DNA of 64,000 bases from Pelosinus sp. IPA-1 (lineage in GTDB: Bacteria > Bacillota > Negativicutes > DSM-13327). The notes beneath the pieces are model-generated. The model made no database searches, had not been told where the DNA came from, and saw only the letters and a program-made list of their open reading frames with translations. Both the position numbers and the translations under genes were made by a program. The stretch covers positions 1-64,000 of the forward strand of contig NZ_BSVC01000005.1 in NCBI RefSeq assembly GCF_030269905.1, read 5' to 3'. This document shows positions 1-7,689 of this stretch, one piece after another; position 1 is the stretch's first letter; each line of letters begins with the position of its first letter.

Positions 1-70
1 AAACGAGTACCGCACATCTGGCTTATTTTAACCTTACTTACATTGTTTAGTTTTCAAGGAACATCATGCC
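1..70 (-). other. Leader or spacer of an rRNA operon lying left of the window
   Basis: Read on the minus strand, positions 60-36 give GTTCCTTGAAAACTAAACA, a sequence typical of Firmicute pre-rRNA leaders and spacers. The mature rRNA gene would begin left of base 1 on the minus strand. In B. subtilis bofA is likewise followed by rrnA, which supports the reading. No mature rRNA sequence is visible. Confidence 0.55.
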
Positions 71-190
71 GCTTGTGGCGACTCATTTATAATATCACAG
101 CCATTACCACCATGTCAATAATATTCATTAAAGTTTTATAACTTTTTTGATATTATTCAATGTTATCTAAACCTTGCAATACCTATTTAT

Positions 191-223
191 AAAACCAGAG
201 CGGGAATTCATAGGAACTCCCGC
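191..223 (-). terminator. Terminator after bofA
   Basis: The arms GCGGGAATTC (200-209) and GAACTCCCGC (214-223) form a hairpin. Going leftwards it is followed by TGGTTTTAT, a short T-rich tail just after the bofA stop. Confidence 0.75.
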
Positions 224-231
224 TTTTATCC

Positions 232-510
232 TTAGGCAACAAAGAGCTTAAATAAGATCAGTAGGATAACGCCTGGCAAGCCTAAAAATCCAGCAATCAA
301 TGCCGTAATTGGGTTAATTGCAATATTAAATCCAATATGTATTCCTATAAAATTCAACGCCCACAGCATAGCACCACCAATTAGACCATTATAAATCAAA
401 CGAAAGATAAGTTTAATCGGCATTAAAAACATTCGTCCTACTACATATAATAATATAATTCCGAAGACATATGCCAAAATTACATTAAATTCACCAAATC
501 CAGCAAACAT
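232..510 (-). CDS. bofA: Pro-sigma-K processing inhibitor BofA family
   Basis: Small integral membrane protein of the BofA family (92 aa). In B. subtilis BofA holds the SpoIVFB protease inactive in the forespore outer membrane, so that pro-sigma-K is processed only after an engulfment signal. Most of the protein is hydrophobic, with membrane segments at about residues 8-28, 38-55 and 68-88, and the C-terminal glycine- and proline-containing GFLGLPGVILL segment is typical of the family. The start is placed at 510 because AGAAGGGGG lies 7-10 bases upstream; an in-frame ATG 27 bases earlier would put that ribosome site inside the gene. The gene follows yaaL and recR, as in B. subtilis, and is evidence for a spore former. 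Confidence 0.88.
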   Translation of the reverse strand: MFAGFGEFNVILAYVFGIILLYVVGRMFLMPIKLIFRLIYNGLIGGAMLWALNFIGIHIGFNIAINPITALIAGFLGLPGVILLILFKLFVA

Positions 511-641
511 AAAATTACCCCCTTCTATTTTAAACAACCTATTACAATTTCAATCATTTTTGATTGTATCTTTATTATAACTGATATTCACCTCCTATAG
601 ATACTTTATGAGATAATATATGTCTCCAAGAGGCAAGTATG

Positions 642-672
642 AAAAAAACCAGAGCATTTTACTCTGGTTTTT
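642..672 (-). terminator. Terminator after yaaL
   Basis: AACCAGAG and CTCTGGTT form a hairpin flanked by A-run and T-run, so it can work in both directions. It ends the dnaX-ybaB-recR-yaaL transcript before bofA. Confidence 0.8.
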
Positions 673-690
673 ATTGATAATGATGTTTTT

Positions 691-984
691 TTATTGTCTC
701 TTATATATATTGGTATCAGAAATTTCGTAAGGAGAAGATCTCACTCCTTCTTGACGGGCTTTCTTCAGTAAATATATATATTTTTTTTCAGCTGCCTGCA
801 TCAAATATACAGCATGATCAACCAGGTCTTGATCTGATACAGTATTGTAATAATATTGAGCATTCAACCATTCCTGCCTAGCTTCTTCTACTACAAGAGA
901 AAGAGCTGGCAGGGGTTTTGCTTCTATAGTATCACCACGGTAAAGATAATCTTGCACTTTCTGTAATGCTTCTACGAAATTCAT
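691..984 (-). CDS. yaaL: DUF2508 family protein (YaaL-like)
   Basis: Short, probably soluble helical protein (97 aa) of the DUF2508/YaaL family. Its biochemical role is not known to me. The sequence is rich in Glu, Ala, Gln and Lys and predicts two long helices (about 20-50 and 55-85), with the family-like stretch VDHAVYLMQAAEKKYIYLLK. The start has a strong ribosome site, GGAGGGGGAGAACG, directly before ATG. It lies between recR and bofA exactly as in B. subtilis, so synteny supports the assignment as much as sequence does. It is probably co-transcribed with recR. Confidence 0.8.
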   Translation of the reverse strand: MNFVEALQKVQDYLYRGDTIEAKPLPALSLVVEEARQEWLNAQYYYNTVSDQDLVDHAVYLMQAAEKKYIYLLKKARQEGVRSSPYEISDTNIYKRQ

Positions 985-1040
985 CGTTCTCCCCCTCCTG
1001 TCTTAGGACTATTTTTTCCAAAAACAAGAAGATTTAAACA

Positions 1041-1637
1041 TTACATTTCCCGTCGATTTTCCATCGCTTTCATTAAAGTAACTTCATCAGCATATTCTAA
1101 GTCGCCACCTACAGGCAACCCATGTGCAATTCTAGTGACTTTCACACCTAATGGTTTCAAAAGCCTGGCAATATACATTGCCGTGGCTTCACCTTCCACA
1201 TCTGGATTGGTGGCCATAATGACTTCCGTGATTTCTCCAGACTGAATACGAGCCAGCAACTCTTTTATTTTAATGTCATTTGGGCCAACTCCCTCTAATG
1301 GAGACAATTGCCCATGTAACACATGATACCTGCCACGGAATTCACGCGTGCGTTCCATGGCAGCCACATCACGTGGCTCTTCCATCACACACAATATGCT
1401 GGTATCTCGCCCCTCGGCCTGACAAATAGAACATGGATTACAGTCCGTTAAATTAAAACAAACGTCACAATAACCAATTTTTTCTTTTGCTTCTATAATA
1501 GCCTGAGCCAACCCTTCAGCTCGTGTTTTATCCATTTCTAAAACATAATACGCCAAACGCGCAGCCGTTTTAGAGCCTATTCCTGGCAAAGCACGAAACT
1601 GCTCTATTAATTTCGCTAATGGCGCTATATATTGCAT
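1041..1637 (-). CDS. recR: Recombination mediator protein RecR
   Basis: RecR (198 aa) acts with RecO/RecF to load RecA on single-stranded gaps. Visible features in order are the N-terminal helix-hairpin-helix [20 protein letters not shown] (about 14-33), a four-cysteine zinc finger (about 57-72, [16 protein letters not shown]) and a Toprim domain (about 80-175) with the acidic VMEEPRD segment and the [16 protein letters not shown] motif. The length matches the family (about 198 aa). The gene starts 3 bases after the ybaB stop and sits in the conserved dnaX-ybaB-recR operon. Confidence 0.97.
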   Translation of the reverse strand: MQYIAPLAKLIEQFRALPGIGSKTAARLAYYVLEMDKTRAEGLAQAIIEAKEKIGYCDVCFNLTDCNPCSICQAEGRDTSILCVMEEPRDVAAMERTREFRGRYHVLHGQLSPLEGVGPNDIKIKELLARIQSGEITEVIMATNPDVEGEATAMYIARLLKPLGVKVTRIAHGLPVGGDLEYADEVTLMKAMENRREM

Positions 1638-1640
1638 ATT

Positions 1641-1967
1641 TTAAAACAATCCAGAAGGCAGATTCATACCGCCAGTAAGTTTACCCATTTCTTGAGCCAT
1701 CATGTCATCCACTTTTTTAATGGCTTCATTGACAGCAGCAACTACTAAATCTTCCAACATCTCCATATCATCCGCATCCACTACTGTAGGATCAATTTTT
1801 AGAGATTGAATTTGTTTCTCACCAGTAATTACAACTTTAATCGCGCCGCCACCTGCAGTTGCTTCTAAAGTACGAGTTTTTAGTTCGTCCTGCATCTTCG
1901 CCATTTCACCTTGCAACTTTTGCATTTTTTTCATCATACCAGCCATATTCCCCATATTTCCAAACAT
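1641..1967 (-). CDS. ybaB: YbaB/EbfC family nucleoid-associated protein
   Basis: Small DNA-binding protein (108 aa) of the YbaB/EbfC family (YaaK in B. subtilis), a dimer that binds double-stranded DNA. The N-terminus has the usual glycine/methionine-rich MFGNMGNMAGMMKKMQK stretch and coiled helix, then the conserved core TAGGGAIKVVITGEKQIQSL and the C-terminal LVVAAVNEAIKK helix. The ribosome site AGGGGGACTAAGATA overlaps the end of dnaX, 4 bases away, so the two are translationally close. Standard neighbour of dnaX and recR. Confidence 0.95.
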   Translation of the reverse strand: MFGNMGNMAGMMKKMQKLQGEMAKMQDELKTRTLEATAGGGAIKVVITGEKQIQSLKIDPTVVDADDMEMLEDLVVAAVNEAIKKVDDMMAQEMGKLTGGMNLPSGLF

Positions 1968-1971
1968 TATC

Positions 1972-3696
1972 TTAGTCCCCCTTATATTCTTCTTTTTTTA
2001 TAACTTTACCACCAAACATATGTATAGCCTGACGCAAAGCAGGGTGTTCTGCCCCCTCTGGCGGCAATACTGTAGTAACTGGCTTGTTTTTAGGCGGCGC
2101 AGTAGGCCCCTCTTTTGGCTTTGCTGCCCCATTTCCCAGTATACAACAAAGCTGCACTGTTTTTCCACAAAATTGAGCTAATACTTTTTCAATCATTACT
2201 CGATAATCATCTTTTTCAGTACGTTCTTTAGGAAAAGCTGCCGTAAATTGCACCGTAGCCTGTTTGTCATTTAGACTTATCAAATTTCCTTGGGAAACAC
2301 AAGCATGAACAGAGCGCTTACCCGTTGTTACCAATTCCTTGAGAACTTGATCCCAAACCGCCTTAACATCTCCCGATACGGAAGGGTTTACCGTTACAGA
2401 TTCTTGTTGGGATTCTTGACGTGGCTCAACCTTAGCTTCCGCTACTATTATATCTGCTATCACAGGTTTTACTGTTACTGGTTTAACCGGATTACTATAA
2501 AGAATTGGTTCTGTCGTCCTTACTATTTCCGGTTCTACATATATAGGAGTATTCGACAACTTGGCCTCTAATGCTGCTATTCTTTCTAATAAATTGGCTA
2601 TATCCCCCTTCGCCGCAGGGCGACAGAGAGATAGGAAGGTCATTTCAGCCGTAATCCGCGGCTCGGGCGCCCACTTCGCTTCATTGGCACCCTCATTCAC
2701 TATTTTAATCATATCGATTAATTCTTCATGAGTAAACCCTTCAGCATGTTTAGCCAACATAACCCGATCATCACCATATAACTCAATACTATCAATTGTA
2801 GGAGCAGCCTTGAATAACATAATACTTCTCAAATACAAAGCTACTTCTAACAATATTTGTCGAACTTCTTTACCCAATGAAATCAATTCACTTAAAGCCA
2901 GTAATATAGTCTTAAAATCCCGTTCCACCAATGAATCCGTAATTCGCCATACCCACTCATGGCCAATAAGCCCTAATAATTTCCGCACCTTATCTGCTGT
3001 TATTAAACCATCTTCCATAGTGGTACACTGATCTAAAATACTAAGAGCATCTCGTAGACCGCCATCTGCATGAGATGCAATAAGTTTTAATGCATCTTCC
3101 GCCACATGTAAGCCGTTATGCTCAACAATGGTAGCTAACCGTCCTTCAATTTCCCCTGCAGCAATACGTCTAAAATCGTAGCGCTGACATCTAGAATGAA
3201 TCGTAGCGGGAATTTTATGAGCTTCCGTTGTGGCCAAAATAAAAACTACATGAGCAGGAGGTTCTTCTAATGTCTTTAGTAAAGCATTAAATGCCTCCGT
3301 CGTTAACATATGTACTTCATCAATAATATATACTTTATACCGTCCATCTACCGGAGCAAACTTCACAGTCTCACGAAGTTCGCGTATCTCATCAATTCCT
3401 CGATTAGAGGCAGCATCTATTTCAAACACATCCATCGAAGTACCAGTATTAATCCCGGCACAATTGGAGCATACATTACACGGCTCATGGGTTGGACCAT
3501 GGATGCAATTTAAAGATTTTGCTAGAATTTTTGCAGTACTGGTTTTCCCCGTACCTCTCGGACCAGAAAACAAATAGGCATGCGCTATCTTCCCTGATAC
3601 AATCGCATTTTTTAATGTAACACTAATATGCTCTTGCCCTACTAAGTTTTCAAAATCATGAGGACGCCATTGGCGATATAATGCGATGTAAGCCAT
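1972..3696 (-). CDS. dnaX: DNA polymerase III subunit gamma/tau
   Basis: Clamp-loader ATPase that assembles the sliding clamp and couples the replicative polymerase to helicase (574 aa). Visible are the Walker A motif GPRGTGKTST (about 45-54), the zinc-binding cysteine cluster (CIHGPTHEPCNVCSNC, about 64-79), Walker B IIDEVHM (about 124-130), the LEEPP motif and the SRC (arginine finger) motif HSRCQRYDF. The C-terminal third is low-complexity and then tau-specific. I see no clear A-rich slippery site for an internal gamma frameshift. The ribosome site AAGGAGGTGTTTGTTAG precedes ATG. It lies just downstream of the SRP RNA, as in B. subtilis. Confidence 0.97.
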   Translation of the reverse strand: MAYIALYRQWRPHDFENLVGQEHISVTLKNAIVSGKIAHAYLFSGPRGTGKTSTAKILAKSLNCIHGPTHEPCNVCSNCAGINTGTSMDVFEIDAASNRGIDEIRELRETVKFAPVDGRYKVYIIDEVHMLTTEAFNALLKTLEEPPAHVVFILATTEAHKIPATIHSRCQRYDFRRIAAGEIEGRLATIVEHNGLHVAEDALKLIASHADGGLRDALSILDQCTTMEDGLITADKVRKLLGLIGHEWVWRITDSLVERDFKTILLALSELISLGKEVRQILLEVALYLRSIMLFKAAPTIDSIELYGDDRVMLAKHAEGFTHEELIDMIKIVNEGANEAKWAPEPRITAEMTFLSLCRPAAKGDIANLLERIAALEAKLSNTPIYVEPEIVRTTEPILYSNPVKPVTVKPVIADIIVAEAKVEPRQESQQESVTVNPSVSGDVKAVWDQVLKELVTTGKRSVHACVSQGNLISLNDKQATVQFTAAFPKERTEKDDYRVMIEKVLAQFCGKTVQLCCILGNGAAKPKEGPTAPPKNKPVTTVLPPEGAEHPALRQAIHMFGGKVIKKEEYKGD

Positions 3697-3784
3697 CTAA
3701 CAAACACCTCCTTACTCTAGTTATTCCATACTAAGATACAGTTTCCTTTTTATAAATTAAATTACCCTTATAGTCTCTATCATA

Positions 3785-3814
3785 GCCAAAAAGCAACCAG
3801 AAGTCTGGTTGCTT
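3785..3814 (-). terminator. Terminator of the SRP RNA gene
   Basis: GCAACCAG and CTGGTTGC (3793-3813) form a stem. On the minus strand it is followed by TTTTTGGC, a U-run, 25 bases past the SRP RNA. Confidence 0.85.
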
Positions 3815-3839
3815 ACTATATGCATTTATCATTTTAGCG

Positions 3840-3966
3840 TCGGGCCACAACAAAAGTCAGGCGACCTCACGGCACATAAAAATTATCACTTACCGCTGCT
3901 TCCTTCCGGACCTGACGGGGTTCATGAGTTTCCATTGCGTAAGACCCAACTTTTGTCGTGGCCCCA
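3840..3966 (-). ncRNA. ffs: Signal recognition particle RNA, small bacterial form
   Basis: Minus-strand RNA of about 127 bases carrying the SRP hallmark GTCAGGTCCGGAAGGAAGC, the tetraloop and internal loop bound by Ffh. The ends GGGGCCACGACAAAAGTTGGG and its partner CAACTTTTGTTGTGGCCC-like strand close a long helix (with a G-U step or mismatch). The ends are set from this pairing and could be off by a few bases. It sits upstream of dnaX like scr of B. subtilis, and has its own terminator. Confidence 0.93.
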
Positions 3967-4056
3967 CTCTAAAATAAATAAATGGCTAAAATATTAAATT
4001 TTACGCCAACAATTATCAGTACAATTCATCAACTGACATCCCTATGAAAATATAAA

Positions 4057-4146
4057 TGGCGGAGAGAGAGGGATTCGAACCCTCGGTACAGTTGCCCGTA
4101 CACACGCTTTCCAGGCGTGCTCCTTCAACCGCTCGGACATCTCTCC
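4057..4146 (-). tRNA. tRNA-Ser(GGA)
   Basis: Class II tRNA with a long variable arm. Acceptor GGAGAGA pairs with TCTCTCC, the T-arm reads GGGTTCGAATCCC, and the anticodon stem/loop CACGC-CTGGAAA-GCGTG gives anticodon GGA. CCA is encoded. It corresponds to trnSL-Ser1 beside scr in B. subtilis. Confidence 0.96.
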
Positions 4147-4270
4147 AAGTTGTATACTTCTGCAAAACCTTTTATTTATCTGGCTGCAAGAAATATAATA
4201 TCATTTTACAAGAATATTGTCAACAAGAATATATGAGAATTACATAGGATATTTGTTGGGATTATTTACC

Positions 4271-4307
4271 AACCCTATAGAAGGCTATTAAGCCAACCTA
4301 TAGGGTT
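4271..4307. repeat. Intergenic hairpin
   Basis: AACCCTATAG (4271-4280) and CTATAGGGTT (4298-4307) are perfect inverted repeats with a second short stem (GGCT/AGCC) inside. It directly adjoins repeat A copy 1 but is not part of it, since the other A copies lack it. Possible terminator; no good U-run. Confidence 0.5.
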
Positions 4308-4312
4308 ATACA

Positions 4313-4442
4313 TAAAGAAGACTTGATTCAGATGGAGTTTTAACTCCATCTGAATCTTAGTCGCACTTATCCAGGGACTTAGCCGCTCTTAACTCCCACT
4401 TATAGAAGATGGGAGTCTTAGAGCGGTTTAGTCATCGGATAA
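4313..4442 (+). repeat. Family A 130-bp structured repeat, copy 1
   Basis: First of three near-identical 130-bp elements (others at 6165-6294 and 21912-22041). It starts TAAAGAAGACTTG, holds a long hairpin (GATTCAGATGGAGTT with AACTCCATCTGAATC), the core CTTAGTCGCACTTA, and a second compound hairpin closed by TTATCC/GGATAA with arms GCCGCTCT and AGAGCGG. It lies 81 bases past the gntK stop. The strand given is only the reading direction used here. Confidence 0.93.
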
Positions 4443-4523
4443 ACAGATCCCATTTATATCAGCACCTTACGTTATTCGGTGCTTGTAACCATATTTAACT
4501 TTTGCAGATTACAAAAAAGTACT

Positions 4524-6065
4524 CTATTTTTTCCATGTTCGTTGAATTTCAGCAATTTCTTCAAATTCACTTTGGAGATTCCAGTATACTCGCTCATAAA
4601 TTCCAAATAAACGTTGGTATATCTCACGATTTTCTTCATTTGGATAATAAATCTCTTTTATCGTAATGAATTTTTCAACCTCTTTAAGATCACTAATCAT
4701 GCCTAAGGCATACATTCCTAAAACAGCAGCGCCAAAGGCCGACCCCTCAGGTTCACCTGGAACATGAATTACTCGTCCAAATACATCTGCCATAATCTGA
4801 ACCCAAACCTTTGAACGAGTAAAGCTACCGCCAACGCGGATTTCATTTACTTCTCCTGCGACTTCCTCTAACGACTTAAAGATACTATACATCCGATAAA
4901 TAATACCCTCTAGTGTCGCCCGAACCAAGTGGCGCTTCCCATGATTGAGGTTTAATCCAAACAATACTCCACGAGCATTCGCATTATAATAAGGCGCCCG
5001 TTCTCCCGAGAAAAGAGGCAGCATAATTAAACCTTCACAGCCAGCAGGTTTTTGTTCTGCGTAGCGACCTAAAATATCATAGGTATCAAGCCCTAGATTT
5101 GCTGCAACCCGCTGTTCTGTAGTCGCGAATTTATCTCTAGCCCAGCGAAATGCCACACCACCGTTACTTAATGCTCCACCTAATACCCACGTATCACCTG
5201 CAAGATTATAGCACCAAGTTCGCTGTTTTTCATCCGCTTGCGGCTTATTGGTAATCATTCGTACAGCACCGCTGGTACCAATCATGGCTGTCACCTGGCC
5301 TGGATTGATAGCACCGGAGCCTAATGTAGATAACACGCCATCACTTGCGCCTAATACTATGGCAGTATCAGATGCCAATCCAAGCTTTTGAGCAATCTCT
5401 GGTTTGAGGCTTCTTTCCGTATGAGTCGTAGGCAATACCTCAGATAACCGATCCGCGGTAATTCCTATCATTGCTAACAAATCCTCATCCCATGTACGAG
5501 TATGAATGTTGTACAAAGCAGTAGCCGAGGCAATGGATTCATCCACAAAATATTTACCAAATAATCGATGACAGATATACTCTTTAATGCCGATAAACTT
5601 CGCAGTGCGAGAAAAAATATCGGGCCGCTCATTTTTAAACCAAATTATTTTAAATAAAGGATACATAGGATGAATTGGACAACCTGTTTTAAAGTAGATC
5701 GTACTTGCATCAGGGGATGCTTTTACCTTTTCAATATAGTCCTGAGCACGGGAATCAGCCCAAGTTTGCATACGATCCAAAGCATTGCCATGCTCATCTA
5801 CAGGAATCACACTATGCATAACTGAACTAAAACATAATCCCGCAATTTCTTCGGGAGCTAACTTTGCTTCGGCAATTGCGCCGCCGACCACTTCCAAAAC
5901 ACCTTGTAAGATTTCCTCAGGATCTTGTTCCGCCCAGGCAGCTTGTGGTGTATATAAAGGATATTCAATTGACCTACTGCCAATTGTCGTACCGTCTGGC
6001 CGATAAATAACAGCTCGGCAGCCTGTTGTACCAATATCTACACCAATTATATTTTGCCCACTCAT
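4524..6065 (-). CDS. gntK: Gluconokinase, FGGY family
   Basis: Sugar kinase (513 aa, the length of B. subtilis GntK) that should phosphorylate D-gluconate to 6-phosphogluconate in the cytoplasm. The N-terminal phosphate-binding loop VDIGTTGCRAVIY (about 9-21), the catalytic-Asp segment GASDGVLSTLGSGAI (about 240-254) and the C-terminal FGGY nucleotide site VGGSFTRSKVWVQIMADVFG (about 408-427) are visible. The start has GGAGGTTTCCAAC upstream. Substrate is inferred from the neighbouring GntP permease; other FGGY substrates cannot be excluded. The gene is bracketed by two direct copies of repeat A, which is unusual. Confidence 0.87.
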   Translation of the reverse strand: MSGQNIIGVDIGTTGCRAVIYRPDGTTIGSRSIEYPLYTPQAAWAEQDPEEILQGVLEVVGGAIAEAKLAPEEIAGLCFSSVMHSVIPVDEHGNALDRMQTWADSRAQDYIEKVKASPDASTIYFKTGCPIHPMYPLFKIIWFKNERPDIFSRTAKFIGIKEYICHRLFGKYFVDESIASATALYNIHTRTWDEDLLAMIGITADRLSEVLPTTHTERSLKPEIAQKLGLASDTAIVLGASDGVLSTLGSGAINPGQVTAMIGTSGAVRMITNKPQADEKQRTWCYNLAGDTWVLGGALSNGGVAFRWARDKFATTEQRVAANLGLDTYDILGRYAEQKPAGCEGLIMLPLFSGERAPYYNANARGVLFGLNLNHGKRHLVRATLEGIIYRMYSIFKSLEEVAGEVNEIRVGGSFTRSKVWVQIMADVFGRVIHVPGEPEGSAFGAAVLGMYALGMISDLKEVEKFITIKEIYYPNEENREIYQRLFGIYERVYWNLQSEFEEIAEIQRTWKK

Positions 6066-6100
6066 GTTGGAAACCTCCTATAATACATAGTTTTATTAGT

Positions 6101-6140
6101 AGAAAGAAATGATCAAGCCAACATTTGATCATTTCTTTCT
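6101..6140. repeat. Perfect 16-bp inverted repeat upstream of gntK
   Basis: AGAAAGAAATGATCAA (6101-6116) and TTGATCATTTCTTTCT (6125-6140) are perfect complements around an 8-base loop, about 36 bases before the gntK start. It could be an intercistronic mRNA hairpin between gntP and gntK or a regulator site. It contains the palindrome TGATCA. Confidence 0.8.
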
Positions 6141-6164
6141 GAATCTAAGTCATAATGAAAATAA

Positions 6165-6294
6165 TAAAGAAGACTTGATTCAGTTGGAGTTTTAACTCCA
6201 TCTGAATCTTAGTCGCACTTATCCAGTGACTTAGCCGCTCTTAACTCCCACTTATAAAAGATGGGAATCTTAGAGCGGTTTAGTCATCGGATAA
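6165..6294 (+). repeat. Family A 130-bp structured repeat, copy 2
   Basis: Same length and layout as copy 1, with few changes (CAGTTGG for CAGATGG, CCAGTGAC for CCAGGGAC, GGGAATC for GGGAGTC). It ends one base before the gntP stop codon, so it occupies the gntP-gntK intercistronic space in the gntP 3' untranslated region. Confidence 0.93.
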
Positions 6295-6295
6295 A

Positions 6296-7627
6296 CTAAG
6301 CTAGAAACATGCTAAGTAATAAGGTAAAGACAAGTCCTGCTACACCAATAATTGTTTCTAATACGGTCCATGTTGATAGTGTTTCCTGAACAGTCATACC
6401 AAAGTATTCTTTAATCATCCAAAATCCAGCATCATTCACGTGAGATAAAACAAGAGATCCAGCTCCAGTTGCCAAAACCATTAACTCGGGGCTAGCGCCA
6501 GGAGACATCGCAAGAATTGGAGCTACAATGCCTGCAGCAGTCAACATTGCTACAGTAGCTGAACCTGTTGCTACACGAATTAATGCAGCAACCAGCCAAC
6601 CAAGAACAATCGGGTTTAATTGTGCAGCCGTTGCTAATTTAGCAATTTCTGCTCCTACTCCACTGTCAAGCAACACTTTATTAAAAGCACCGCCGCCACC
6701 GATAACCATTAATATACTAGCAACCGCTGGTAAGGATTGGTCACAGTACTTGCCGATTTGAGCCATGGAGAAACCACGCCATAGTCCAAAGGTAAATAAA
6801 CTGAGCAATACAGAAATCAACAAAGATGTGATTGGATTACCGATAAAATTGAGCACCATCCGAGCAGAAGCATCCTTGGGTAAATAAATATCTGCGAAAG
6901 TTGATAATAGCATCAAAAATACAGGGAATAAAATAGTAATCACTGTGATACCAAATCCAGGTAACTCCTCGTCTTTGCGACCAATTTTTACTGTATTAGC
7001 TATATTTTCTGGTGGAGTTATCTTCACTTTTTTACTAATAAAAGATGCAAATACTGGCCCTGCTAATATTGCCGTCGGTAAACCTACGATAATGCTATAA
7101 AGAATGGTTTTACCTACATCTGCTTTAAAAATGCCTACGGCTGCCATAGCTGCAGGATGTGGTGGAACTAGTCCATGTACCACGGATAAACCTGCAACAA
7201 GAGGTAGACCAATTTTAAGTAGAGAAATTCCAGTTTCTTTTGCAATGGTAAATACTAGAGGTAATAATAAAACAAAGCCAACTTGAAAAAATACAGGAAT
7301 ACCAACAATAAATGCTACAAACATCATTGCCCAGTGTACATTTTGTTTACCAAAACGATTAATCAGTGTGCGTGCCACCCGCTCCGCCGCTCCCGATTCT
7401 TCCATTAACTTACCAAGCATAGTGCCGAGTCCTAAGACAATAGCAATAAAGCCTAAGGTATTTCCTAATCCTGCCTGAATGGAGCCCACTATTTTGTCAA
7501 GAGGCATACCTGTAGATAATCCCACGAAAAAGGAAACAATCATTAAGGAAATAAATGGGTTTACCTTTAATTTTGTAATCAATAATAGTAACAATAAAAT
7601 AGCAACAAACACAATTCCTAATAACAT
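6296..7627 (-). CDS. gntP: Gluconate:proton symporter, GntP family
   Basis: Inner-membrane permease (443 aa) for gluconate or a related sugar acid. The protein is almost wholly hydrophobic with about 12 membrane segments. Family-typical stretches include KVNPFISLMIVSFFVGLSTG near the N-terminus, GLGTMLGKLMEESGAAERVA (about 70-90) and the C-terminal SHVNDAGFWMIKEYFGM (about 400-416). The start is placed at 7627 because GGAGGGG lies 8 bases upstream; the upstream GTG at 7645 would contain that site. It lies between the dehydratase and gntK, same strand, and is likely one operon with them. Confidence 0.92.
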   Translation of the reverse strand: MLLGIVFVAILLLLLLITKLKVNPFISLMIVSFFVGLSTGMPLDKIVGSIQAGLGNTLGFIAIVLGLGTMLGKLMEESGAAERVARTLINRFGKQNVHWAMMFVAFIVGIPVFFQVGFVLLLPLVFTIAKETGISLLKIGLPLVAGLSVVHGLVPPHPAAMAAVGIFKADVGKTILYSIIVGLPTAILAGPVFASFISKKVKITPPENIANTVKIGRKDEELPGFGITVITILFPVFLMLLSTFADIYLPKDASARMVLNFIGNPITSLLISVLLSLFTFGLWRGFSMAQIGKYCDQSLPAVASILMVIGGGGAFNKVLLDSGVGAEIAKLATAAQLNPIVLGWLVAALIRVATGSATVAMLTAAGIVAPILAMSPGASPELMVLATGAGSLVLSHVNDAGFWMIKEYFGMTVQETLSTWTVLETIIGVAGLVFTLLLSMFLA

Positions 7628-7689
7628 ATTCTGATTCCCCTCCACTCATTTAATAGTTTACCAAAATCCCTAAATCATAGACGCTCCTC

